DNA of 5,922 nucleotides from Salegentibacter sp. (GCA_024635815.1 JAGXIG010000038.1:1-5922); one strand, 5' to 3'. Shown: positions 1 through 5,676, numbered from the stretch's first letter. Notes: generated by a model not told the origin, from the letters alone. A program made the numbers and translations.

Positions 1-175
1 ATTCTATGGTGCGCTCAAAAATCAATTTCAGTTTTACGTAGGGATCACTGTATTTACTCAGCTGCAATTCGTTCAGCTGCATAAATTTCATCTCTTTATT
101 TTCCACTTTTATGAGTCCGAAGCCCATAATCGTGGTCCCGGGATCAATTCCCAAAATAATTCTTTCGCTCTTCAA
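1..175 (-). CDS. ruvC: Crossover junction endodeoxyribonuclease RuvC, N-terminal part (runs off left edge)
   Basis: RuvC is the Holliday-junction resolvase that acts with RuvAB in recombination and repair in the cytoplasm. Only the first 58 codons are visible. Translation on the minus strand begins LKSERIILGIDPGTTIMGFG; the IDPG motif holds the first catalytic acidic residue (D11 here) of the RuvC RNase-H-like fold. The later stretch NELQLSKYSDPYVKLKLIF also fits flavobacterial RuvC. The start is inferred as TTG at 173-175: an in-frame TAA lies seven codons upstream and no ATG or GTG occurs between it and the IDPG motif. The first available ATG (codon 17) lies beyond the catalytic Asp and is too late. 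A -7-like box sits about 45 nt upstream. The gene is divergent from the glycosyltransferase. Identity is firm from the motif; the exact start is less sure. Confidence 0.9.
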   Translation of the reverse strand, partial: MKSERIILGIDPGTTIMGFGLIKVENKEMKFMQLNELQLSKYSDPYVKLKLIFERTIE

Positions 176-219
176 AATAGCTGTTTCAATTTAAAGCCTG
201 CATAATTCAGCCGGTTTTG

Positions 220-227
220 CAAAGCTA
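220..227 (-). promoter_or_regulatory. Candidate Bacteroidetes -7 box for ruvC
   Basis: The minus strand reads TAGCTTTG, an exact match to the TAnnTTTG -7 element used by the Bacteroidetes primary sigma factor. It lies 45 nt upstream of the proposed TTG start of ruvC. No convincing TTTG -33 element is visible at the usual spacing, so only half of the promoter is supported. Confidence 0.4.
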
Positions 228-319
228 AACAATTTCATTTCCCTACTCACCAGGCTGGATTTTAATTACGCTGTTGCCGCAACTACTTTTCTGCTTTAGC
301 TTCTGTGGTTTTGCATTAA

Positions 320-352
320 TTTAGTTTACTTTACCGGGAATAAGAAACTAAA
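320..352. repeat. 8-bp inverted repeat just before the glycosyltransferase start
   Basis: TTTAGTTT (320-327) and AAACTAAA (345-352) are perfect reverse complements separated by 17 nt, ending 8 nt before the ATG at 361. It could form a leader hairpin or be a protein-binding site. The region is AT-rich and the half-site AAACTAA/TTAGTTT also occurs elsewhere in the window, including inside coding sequence, so chance is a real possibility. The rest of the divergent spacer (176-360) shows only a short GTTGC-C-GCAAC dyad at 273-283 and poor promoter matches on the plus strand. Confidence 0.35.
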
Positions 353-360
353 AACCGAAT

Positions 361-1500
361 ATGATTTTCTTTATAATTATTTGTTTTTGTTATTCGGTTT
401 TAATGTTAATGCTACTTTACGGCTGGAAAAAAATACCGGAATTCACTTCGGAAAAATCACCTGGGGTAATCCGGTTTTCCATAATTGTCCCATTTAGGAA
501 TGAAGCCGAAAACTTACCGGTTTTACTAAGGTCACTCACCGAAATAAACTACCCAAAAACGAAATTTGAAATTTTACTGGTTAATGATGAATCTGAAGAT
601 AATTCGGTAGAAATCATCAAAGAATTTCAGGAAAAACATTCAGAATTCAGTGTAAAACTTTTAGAAAACAATCGAGTTTCAAATTCGCCGAAAAAAGATG
701 CTATTACTAAAGCGATAAATTCGGCGAATTTTGAATATATCCTTACCACCGATGCCGATTGCCAGGTCCCAAAAAACTGGCTAAACACCTATAGTGATTA
801 TGTCCTGGAAACCGCAAATAAACTAATTGCAGGACCGGTAGCTTTAATTCCATTTTTATCAAAAATTAAACAAAAATCTAAATTTAAAAATTTTGAAGCA
901 TTGGACGTTTTAAGTCTACAGGCATCAACTGCGGGAGCTTTTGGGATAGAAAAAGCCTTTATGTGCAATGGCGCAAATTTATGTTATGAGAAGGACACAT
1001 TTTTTAAGGTTTCAGGATTTTCAGGGAATGATAAAATTGCCAGTGGCGACGATGTTTTTTTGCTTCAAAAATTTTATCAAGAACATTATAAAATCGGTTT
1101 TTTGAAAAGTCAGGAAGCAATCGTTTATACTCGTCCTCAGAATAATTTAGGTGATCTGGTTTCACAAAGAATAAGATGGGCTTCCAAAGCCCCGGCTTAT
1201 AAAAGCCTCTTCGCAAAATTTACCGGAATCACCGTTCTTTTAATGAATTTAAGCTTGGTCGTGGCTGCTATTTTAGTTTTTTTTCAGGTTTTGCCCTATC
1301 AGCCTATTTTGATCATTTTTCTAATAAAATTCAACCTGGATTTTATTTTGATTTATAGTTCAGCTAAATTCTTTCAGCAGGAATATGTATTACGAAGTTA
1401 TTTTTGGAGCAGTATCTTTTATCCTTTTTTTAGCACTTATGTAGCTGTGAAATCCCTATTTTCGGGTTTTTCCTGGAAAGGAAGACAATTTAAAAAGTAA
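361..1500 (+). CDS. Membrane-anchored family 2 glycosyltransferase
   Basis: A GT-A fold transferase of 379 aa that should move a sugar from a nucleotide donor to a lipid or polymer acceptor on the inner face of the cytoplasmic membrane; substrate unknown. An N-terminal membrane segment (about 2-20) is followed by the GT2 domain opening IIVPFRNEAENL (41-52), then the nucleotide-binding Asp in LLVNDESEDNS (D76), the metal-binding DAD (131-133), an acidic GDD (229-231) in the place of the catalytic-base motif, and QRIRW (269-273), the Q-x-x-R-W signature of membrane GT2 enzymes. Three hydrophobic segments follow (about 288-309, 312-333, 345-364) and a basic tail. The layout fits polysaccharide-synthase-like or ceramide-glucosyltransferase-like GT2 enzymes; nearby genes do not choose between them. 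It probably forms a two-gene unit with the YciI-like gene 2 nt downstream. The ATG at 361 gives a clean membrane anchor. Confidence 0.9.
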   Translation: MIFFIIICFCYSVLMLMLLYGWKKIPEFTSEKSPGVIRFSIIVPFRNEAENLPVLLRSLTEINYPKTKFEILLVNDESEDNSVEIIKEFQEKHSEFSVKLLENNRVSNSPKKDAITKAINSANFEYILTTDADCQVPKNWLNTYSDYVLETANKLIAGPVALIPFLSKIKQKSKFKNFEALDVLSLQASTAGAFGIEKAFMCNGANLCYEKDTFFKVSGFSGNDKIASGDDVFLLQKFYQEHYKIGFLKSQEAIVYTRPQNNLGDLVSQRIRWASKAPAYKSLFAKFTGITVLLMNLSLVVAAILVFFQVLPYQPILIIFLIKFNLDFILIYSSAKFFQQEYVLRSYFWSSIFYPFFSTYVAVKSLFSGFSWKGRQFKK

Positions 1501-1502
1501 AG

Positions 1503-1778
1503 ATGAATTATTATATTTTGAGTTATATCACTGCAGAGAACTATCTGGAAGAACGGGTGAAATACCGAAAAAAACATCTAAACCACGCCACCGAATATTT
1601 CAATGAAGGCTACCTCACCCTTGGTGGAGCTATAGATTCGGCTAATGAAGCTGTACTGGTTTTTAAAGCTGACTCTGATAAAATTGTCAAAGCTTTCGCA
1701 GAAAACGATCCCTACGTTAAAAACGGACTTATAAAATCCTGGACAGTCAAAAGATGGAACGTGGTGATTGGGAATTAG
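1503..1778 (+). CDS. YciI-like (YCII-related) small protein
   Basis: A 91-aa protein of the YCII-related family, small ferredoxin-like alpha+beta proteins that usually form dimers and whose roles are mostly unknown. Seen here: an opening beta strand NYYILSYI (2-9), a helix with the conserved His in YRKKHLNH (H25 is the likely family His), the strand-turn EGYLTLGGAID (35-45), a strand AVLVFKAD, and the ENDPYVKNGL motif (67-76) whose Asp-Pro (D69-P70) is the second conserved site. It ends with IKSWTVKRWNVV, the typical last strand. The full family length is present. The ATG begins 2 nt after the glycosyltransferase stop, so co-transcription is likely, though no shared function is evident. It converges on the lipoprotein gene across a 44-nt gap. 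Confidence 0.85.
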   Translation: MNYYILSYITAENYLEERVKYRKKHLNHATEYFNEGYLTLGGAIDSANEAVLVFKADSDKIVKAFAENDPYVKNGLIKSWTVKRWNVVIGN

Positions 1779-1788
1779 AAATTTGATT

Positions 1789-1811
1789 TCGTACCTCAAA
1801 CCTCGTACTTC
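1789..1811. repeat. Short degenerate direct repeat between convergent genes
   Basis: TCGTACCTC (1789-1797) and TCGTACTTC (1803-1811) differ at one base and are offset by 14 nt. They sit in the 44-nt gap between two gene ends and are flanked by TTAGAA (1775-1780) and its complement TTCTAA (1809-1814). A weak bidirectional terminator is possible but the stem is poor, with no GC-rich arm. Confidence 0.35.
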
Positions 1812-1822
1812 TAACTTTTGGT

Positions 1823-2392
1823 TTATTCAGCTTTAATTACAATTGGCATTTTAAAAACGGTAGACACAGGAACGCCACGCTTGCTGGCGGGATATATTTT
1901 TGGAAGGGAATCTATAGATTGGTCTAACCAACGTCTTAATTCGGGAAGTTGATCGTTTAATGTAGAATCTATTTTAACCGAATCTATCTCGGGACGGCCC
2001 GAGCTATTAATTTCAAGATAAAGATAAAGCGTATCGTCTATAGACTCAGTCACTACGGGTTGTTGTTTAGAAAGGTAGGCGTAGATATTTTCCGCGACTT
2101 CCCGCTCAAAACATTCCCGTGCTGCGATGAGTTCAGTTTCATTTTGGCAATCTTCAAAAGCAGGATATTCGTCTACTTCTTTCCAATTAAGCGTTTTGGA
2201 TTCCAGCTCCAGCACCTCTTCTGAAGAAATTCTTTTGGTCTCAAAATTACAGGAGAAAACTACTAAAACAGCAATTGCAAGTAAACTTCGCCGCAACAGA
2301 ATCGGGAAGTAATTATAGAAGCAACAACACTTAAATCTCGAGACAGGTTTCAGAGCATTTAAATCTCGATTATCGAGTAAAGCTTTTTTCAT
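1823..2392 (-). CDS. Predicted lipoprotein with TonB C-terminal-like domain
   Basis: Function unknown; probably a membrane-anchored periplasmic protein. From the ATG at 2392 it has 189 aa. Hydrophobic stretch 35-47 ends in VFSC, a lipobox-like site (C48), after a basic RR pair. A linker follows, then YPAFEDC (C82) and a second cysteine in ARECFE (C94), then a beta-rich domain: LYLEINSSGRPEIDSV, a helix LPELRRWLDQSIDSLPKI, and a closing strand TVFKMPIVIK. That order matches the TonB C-terminal domain at the end of the M56 protein at 3720-5168. The start is uncertain: ATG 2392 lies 24 nt below an exact -7 box but gives a 34-residue, cysteine-rich stretch before the signal peptide. A TTG at 2296 would give a textbook 157-aa lipoprotein starting LRRSLLAIAV with C16 acylated. 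An in-frame TTG at 2419 overlaps the -7 box and is unlikely. Confidence 0.8.
   Translation of the reverse strand: MKKALLDNRDLNALKPVSRFKCCCFYNYFPILLRRSLLAIAVLVVFSCNFETKRISSEEVLELESKTLNWKEVDEYPAFEDCQNETELIAARECFEREVAENIYAYLSKQQPVVTESIDDTLYLYLEINSSGRPEIDSVKIDSTLNDQLPELRRWLDQSIDSLPKIYPASKRGVPVSTVFKMPIVIKAE
2328..2377. repeat. Direct repeat plus dyad at the 5' end of the lipoprotein gene
   Basis: The 14-mer CA(C/T)TTAAATCTCGA occurs at 2328-2341 and 2356-2369 with one mismatch and a 28-nt offset. The second copy runs into a perfect dyad, CTCGAT-T-ATCGAG, at 2365-2377. Depending on which start is used, this block is either N-terminal coding sequence or a structured untranslated leader. Confidence 0.5.
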
Positions 2393-2416
2393 TGGCAAAC
2401 GCGCTTGGACTTTGAG

Positions 2417-2424
2417 CAAAAGTA
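2417..2424 (-). promoter_or_regulatory. Candidate Bacteroidetes -7 box for the lipoprotein gene
   Basis: The minus strand reads TACTTTTG, an exact TAnnTTTG match, 24 nt before the ATG at 2392. The same gap separates the -7 box and ATG of the DUF456 gene at the other end of the window. No clear TTTG -33 element is seen at about 19-21 nt spacing. The rest of the gap up to 2582 holds no supported gene; it has only a long-loop inverted repeat, TAAGACT (2485-2491) with AGTCTTA (2513-2519). Confidence 0.45.
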
Positions 2425-2582
2425 ATGAAATTTAAAAGAAAGCTTTGTGAAAATCAATAGCTAATCTTAATCGCATCCAGTTCTTAAGACTTTACTTCTT
2501 CCTGCCAACCGGAGTCTTACAGATTGAAATTTCTATACTCCAAAAGATGTTTATTTGCCTTTCTTGATAGCTTTCACCCAAG

Positions 2583-3296
2583 TTAATTTCCAGCTAAATG
2601 TATTTTTTTCTTAAGATCGCTTATCCTGATTTTTGCACGATATAACATCCCGTCGTTTCCAAGACTTTCGTATTTATTAAAATAAGCTTGATAATAGCCT
2701 ATCACTGTTTCGTCATCGGCCATATAATTATCGGCTGCTACGGCACGTTCATATAAAGCCCTTTCATTATCTGGGTTTTCTTCCAGGGCTTTATTAGAAT
2801 ATTCCAGTGCATCTTTATATTTTTCCTGCATTTTGTAGGTAAGCCCCAGACTCAAATATTCAGCATCTACCGATTGTTTTTTAATAAGGATAGCCATTAA
2901 TAAATGGGTTTCAGACCTATCCAAATCTCCGGTTAATGCATACAATTTGCCCAGGGTATAATGCGTGGCCGAATTTCGGTCCTCAAATTCCAGGGCTTTG
3001 TTATAATTTATAATCGCTTTCTCGTACTCTTTAAGCCTGTAATAAGCAAAACCGAGTTTGTTATATATAAATTCTGAATCCTGCCCGAGTTCAATCAGCT
3101 TTTCATATTGCTGGAGCGCTTCTTTATAAAGTTTCAAAGAAGAATAAGTTTGTGCCAAAATAGAAAGCAAAGAAGGATTATTAGGATTTGCCCGAAGTCC
3201 GCGTTTACTATAATGCTCTGCCATAGTGTACTGCCGATTCCTTAATTTATCTTTAGCTACTTTGTAAAGCGCTGCCTGGTGAGTGGTGTCCAACAT
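2583..3296 (-). CDS. TPR protein, C-terminal fragment after the frameshift
   Basis: A 237-aa frame with about six regular TPRs, for example FIYNKLGFAYYRLKEYEKAI and ALEYSNKALEENPDNERALY, ending RISDLKKKIHLAGN. The ATG at 3294-3296 lies inside a TPR helix, has no signal peptide and overlaps the N-terminal fragment by 40 nt in another frame, so it is probably not a natural start. As a separate product this part would stay in the cytoplasm. It is best read as the distal part of the interrupted gene. Confidence 0.7.
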   Translation of the reverse strand: MLDTTHQAALYKVAKDKLRNRQYTMAEHYSKRGLRANPNNPSLLSILAQTYSSLKLYKEALQQYEKLIELGQDSEFIYNKLGFAYYRLKEYEKAIINYNKALEFEDRNSATHYTLGKLYALTGDLDRSETHLLMAILIKKQSVDAEYLSLGLTYKMQEKYKDALEYSNKALEENPDNERALYERAVAADNYMADDETVIGYYQAYFNKYESLGNDGMLYRAKIRISDLKKKIHLAGN

Positions 3297-3727
3297 TGTA
3301 GTGTATGTAAAAAATGAATCGCTGTACTATCTTTTAGTTTTTCCCTGATTAATCCTTGCTGATATTTAAAACTGGCATTTTTCGGATATTTTTTGTTCAA
3401 AACTTTAAAAAGGCTATCGGCAGCTTCCAGTTTCCCGGTTTTGACCAGTAATTCACCATAATCTACAGTCGTTAGAATACGATCTGGATTTTGGTCTAAA
3501 ACCATTTTGTAATTTTCCAGCGCAATTTCAGGTTGGCGGTTGGCAGCGTAGTTTTTAGCCAGCTTGAGATAGGTTTTCTCTGTTTTAGGATCTATTTCCT
3601 GTAGTTTATCTATTGCAGCTGAATATTCTCCCACGGCATATAAACTGTCTGAAATAGCCAAAGCCGAAGTTTGAGCTTCGGCTTTAAAGGCTAACATTAA
3701 TATAATAATGAAACTAAACTTATTCAC
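3257..3727 (-). CDS. TPR protein, N-terminal fragment before the frameshift
   Basis: A 156-aa frame holding the signal peptide (1-18) and roughly the first three TPR units, such as TYLKLAKNYAANRQPEIALE. Residues 1-139 look genuine. The last 17 residues (after STAIHF) lose TPR character and are out-of-frame reading until the stop at 3257. Begins with GTG overlapping the upstream M56 stop. If no frame correction occurs, a truncated secreted TPR protein would be made. Confidence 0.7.
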   Translation of the reverse strand: MNKFSFIIILMLAFKAEAQTSALAISDSLYAVGEYSAAIDKLQEIDPKTEKTYLKLAKNYAANRQPEIALENYKMVLDQNPDRILTTVDYGELLVKTGKLEAADSLFKVLNKKYPKNASFKYQQGLIREKLKDSTAIHFLHTLQCWTPLTRQRFTK

Positions 3728-5168
3728 CTATCTGAAAAACTATTGGTAGTGAATACATCACGCTAATTTCCTTTCCATCCTGTTTCCCGGGCTGCATTTT
3801 AGGAAGTTCAGAAATTACCCGAATGGCTTCTTTTTCTAAATCGGGGTGTGGAGCTCTTGCTTTTACATCAACCACATTGCCGGTCTCGTCTATTCGAAAT
3901 TGAGTAATCACCCTGTTTGTTCCTTTTAGGTTTAATTCTTTTCCCAATCCGGTATTAAAATTCGTATTTACAAATTGGGTGATTTTTTGGGACATGCATG
4001 TTTTTCGTTCCTCATTAGAAGTAAGGTCCTCACATCCCTCAAAAATAGGAACTTCATCAATTACCGCAAATGGAACACCATCGGCATCTTTTGCAGAATA
4101 GTTTGACTTCTTATTTGGAGACGGTGGTGGAGTTGGACGATCTTCGTTTTCCATAACCACCCTCATTATTTCAAATAATTCCTCTTTTTCTTCATCCGAT
4201 AATTCTTTACCATCCTCAATGGCCATTTTAATTTCAGATAATTGCTGTGAAATTGATTGACTTTCTTCCATTCCTTCCCTACTTTCTGAACAAGACACAT
4301 AAGTCAGCATCATAAATAGTAAGGGCAGGACAAATAGGTACTTGAATTTCGCGATTGTTTTTGATCTTGATTTTTGTAACATAATAATTCGTTTTTTGAT
4401 TAATGAATGATTGAAAAATTGATTGATGAATGAAATATTCTGCGTGTTAAACGCGGTGTTAAGCAACTGTTCGTAATAGCTGCGTTTGGTTGTGGTTTTT
4501 ACCACATTTGCATCGGCGATGAACTCGTGCAAAGTTGCAATCCTGCTTTGGTAGATATACACCAACGGATTAAACCAAAATATGATCTTTAAAGCTTCAA
4601 AAAACACCAAATCCAGGCTGTGTTTTTGTTTTACGTGAACCAGTTCGTGGGAGAGAATTTGTTGCTTTTCAGCTTCAGATAATTTATCGCCTAAAAAGAT
4701 GGTTTTGAAAAAGGTACAGGCAATATTGGAGTTAGGAACTTCAATTATCCGTAGTTCTTTATTTTCTGAAATTCTTCGAAAACGAAATAAATGGTTCAGG
4801 TTTTGGTATTTTTTTAGCAATAAAATTAAACTAAGCACCACTCCTGAAATGTAAGTTACCAGCCACCAGTTTATTTGCAAACCCTGCTCCTGCGCTACAT
4901 TTACGGCCGGTAATTGCTGGATATTTTCCGGTTGCCCCCCAATATAAACTTCGGGAAGCCAAACTTTTGAAAGCGTAGAAATAGATTCTGCCGGTACCAA
5001 CGCCGATAAACTTTCAAATTTCAGCAAGGGCAGTAAGAGCGAAACCAGCGGAGTAACCAACAAATACCAACGGTTTATCGTAAAAAATGTTTCTTTTTTT
5101 AGCAGCAGTTCATACATCAGCAAAAAACCGAGTTGGAACACTACCACCTGAAGTATATACTGTAACAT
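3720..5168 (-). CDS. BlaR1-type M56 metallopeptidase with C-terminal TonB domain
   Basis: A 482-aa inner-membrane protein, likely the sensor and protease partner of the BlaI-type repressor encoded just upstream. Membrane segments lie at about 4-20, 33-50, 101-119 and 275-291. The zinc protease loop between the third and fourth carries HELVH (174-178; H174, E175, H178) and a downstream HEFIADA whose E215 is the likely third ligand, as in BlaR1/MecR1. The C-terminal part has no serine penicillin-binding motifs. It has an acidic helical stretch (about 300-343), a short Pro-rich piece (TPPPSP) and a TonB C-terminal domain (about 366-480) with IFEGC(379), TC(391), TQFRIDETGNVVDV and LPKMQPGKQDGK. 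M56-TonB fusions are familiar in Bacteroidetes; the signal sensed is unknown. The fourth membrane segment ends YVSC (C293), resembling a lipobox. ATG 5166-5168 overlaps the repressor stop by 1 nt, and the stop overlaps the TPR gene. Confidence 0.9.
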   Translation of the reverse strand: MLQYILQVVVFQLGFLLMYELLLKKETFFTINRWYLLVTPLVSLLLPLLKFESLSALVPAESISTLSKVWLPEVYIGGQPENIQQLPAVNVAQEQGLQINWWLVTYISGVVLSLILLLKKYQNLNHLFRFRRISENKELRIIEVPNSNIACTFFKTIFLGDKLSEAEKQQILSHELVHVKQKHSLDLVFFEALKIIFWFNPLVYIYQSRIATLHEFIADANVVKTTTKRSYYEQLLNTAFNTQNISFINQFFNHSLIKKRIIMLQKSRSKTIAKFKYLFVLPLLFMMLTYVSCSESREGMEESQSISQQLSEIKMAIEDGKELSDEEKEELFEIMRVVMENEDRPTPPPSPNKKSNYSAKDADGVPFAVIDEVPIFEGCEDLTSNEERKTCMSQKITQFVNTNFNTGLGKELNLKGTNRVITQFRIDETGNVVDVKARAPHPDLEKEAIRVISELPKMQPGKQDGKEISVMYSLPIVFQIGE

Positions 5169-5530
5169 TATTTCTCTTTTTTATTGATTTCTTTTAAAAT
5201 AGCTTCCAGGTCTTTGGTGTCCATATCGTTTTTTTTCATAAAAAAAGAAACCATACTCTTAAAGGAGCCATTAAAATAGTTGTTCATCAATTTATTGATG
5301 CTTTGGTTGCTGTAGGTTTCACGAGCCAAAAGCGGATAATACAAATAGCCTTTCCCCTTCTTTTCGTGATCTACGAAACCTTTGTCTTCCAGGATTCTCA
5401 CAATGGTAGAAACCGTGTTGTAAGCCGGTTTTGGCTCCGGCATTTCCTCAATTATTGAAGCGACATTGGCTTTCTCCAGTTTCCAGAGAATTTGCATAAT
5501 CTCTTCCTCAGCTTTGGTTAGTTGTTTCAT
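5168..5530 (-). CDS. BlaI/MecI-type transcriptional repressor
   Basis: A 120-aa repressor of the Penicillinase_R/BlaI family, which binds palindromic operators as a dimer and is inactivated by proteolysis when its M56 partner is activated. Residues 4-70 form the winged helix: LTKAEEEIMQILWKLEKANV, then the recognition helix region KPAYNTVSTIVRILEDKGFV (34-53) and the wing HEKKGKGYLYYP. The C-terminal helices (about 72-118, with FKSMVSFFMKKND) form the dimer arm. By alignment from memory with staphylococcal BlaI, whose cleavage bond is Asn-Phe, the equivalent here is F96-F97, so the bond may be cut differently or not at all. It is the first gene of the operon; its stop shares one base with the M56 start. 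Tandem palindromes about 150 nt upstream are its likely operator. A role in beta-lactam resistance is not implied, since no beta-lactamase gene is present in the window. Confidence 0.92.
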   Translation of the reverse strand: MKQLTKAEEEIMQILWKLEKANVASIIEEMPEPKPAYNTVSTIVRILEDKGFVDHEKKGKGYLYYPLLARETYSNQSINKLMNNYFNGSFKSMVSFFMKKNDMDTKDLEAILKEINKKEK

Positions 5531-5541
5531 AAGTATCTTGT

Positions 5542-5566
5542 GTCATTTCCGCGCCAGCGGAAATCT
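5542..5566 (+). repeat. REP-like hairpin element 1
   Basis: GTCA begins at 5542; the stem is ATTTCCGC (5545-5552) and GCGGAAAT (5557-5564) around a GCCA loop, and TCT closes at 5564-5566. All eight pairs are perfect. It is the first of three neighbouring elements sharing the layout (G/A)TCA-stem-loop-stem-TCT. It lies 12 nt upstream of the repressor start, inside its likely leader. Confidence 0.7.
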
Positions 5567-5580
5567 TTTTAATTTTTTAC

Positions 5581-5606
5581 GTCAAGCTGAATTCATTTCA
5601 GCTTCT
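5581..5606 (+). repeat. REP-like hairpin element 2
   Basis: GTCA at 5581-5584, stem AAGCTGAA (5584-5591) and TTCAGCTT (5597-5604) around a 5-nt loop, TCT at 5604-5606. Same orientation as element 1. Compared with element 3 the stem differs at two positions, each matched by a compensating change on the other arm. Confidence 0.7.
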
Positions 5607-5622
5607 AAATTGAATTGAAATT

Positions 5623-5648
5623 AGATCCTGAAACAAGTTCAGGATGAT
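5623..5648 (-). repeat. REP-like hairpin element 3 (inverted)
   Basis: On the minus strand it reads ATCA (5648-5645), stem ATCCTGAA, a 5-nt loop CTTGT, TTCAGGAT, then TCT ending at 5623. Plus-strand arms are 5625-5632 and 5638-5645. It is inverted relative to element 2, as in paired REP (BIME) arrangements. Confidence 0.65.
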
Positions 5649-5676
5649 GTTTAATCCAAATTCTATTTTGCTAATA

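Larger units (their letters stand above)
2583..3727 (-). pseudogene. Secreted TPR-repeat protein, interrupted by a one-base frameshift
   Basis: Third gene of the BlaI/M56 operon. Read as one gene with one extra T in the coding-strand T6 run (3309-3314), it encodes 381 aa: a signal peptide (MNKFSFIIILMLAFKAEA, likely cut before Q19), then about nine or ten tetratricopeptide repeats to the end. The repair gives AIHFFTYTTMLDTTHQ, a proper TPR helix B with the usual LDxxH-type turn, which argues that the two halves belong together. The GTG start (3725-3727) overlaps the M56 stop by 8 nt, so translational coupling is likely. TPR proteins are scaffolds; a periplasmic partner role for the sensor protease is inferred. 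Whether the break is a mutation, an assembly error or a programmed event cannot be told from the sequence. A run of six is short for transcriptional slippage. Confidence 0.75.

Noticed and set aside
1004..1216. 70-codon open frame on the minus strand inside the glycosyltransferase gene
   Set aside because: Opposite-strand shadow of a well-supported GT2 gene; no recognisable domain.
1578..1799. 73-codon open frame on the minus strand over the YciI-like gene
   Set aside because: Shadow of a clear YCII-family gene; its product has no family features.
2127..2312. 61-codon plus-strand frame, Ser-rich, inside the lipoprotein gene
   Set aside because: Low-complexity antisense reading of a better-supported gene.
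2485..2519. 7-bp inverted repeat (TAAGACT/AGTCTTA) after the TPR gene as a terminator
   Set aside because: Loop of 21 nt, no GC-rich stem and no T run on the minus strand.
2541..2597. Short minus-strand frame ending WVKAIKKGK just after the TPR stop, looking like a protein C-terminus
   Set aside because: Only about 18 codons after an in-frame stop, no start codon, and the TPR gene already ends naturally at 2583; at most a very small gene remnant.
3720..5530. A beta-lactam resistance locus
   Set aside because: The repressor and M56 protease are BlaI/BlaR1-like, but there is no penicillin-binding sensor domain and no beta-lactamase gene in the window.
5545..5576. GC-rich hairpin followed by a T-rich run on the plus strand, resembling an intrinsic terminator
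   Set aside because: No plus-strand gene ends upstream of it; the genes to the left are leftward. It fits better as one of three REP-like elements sharing the same flanks.
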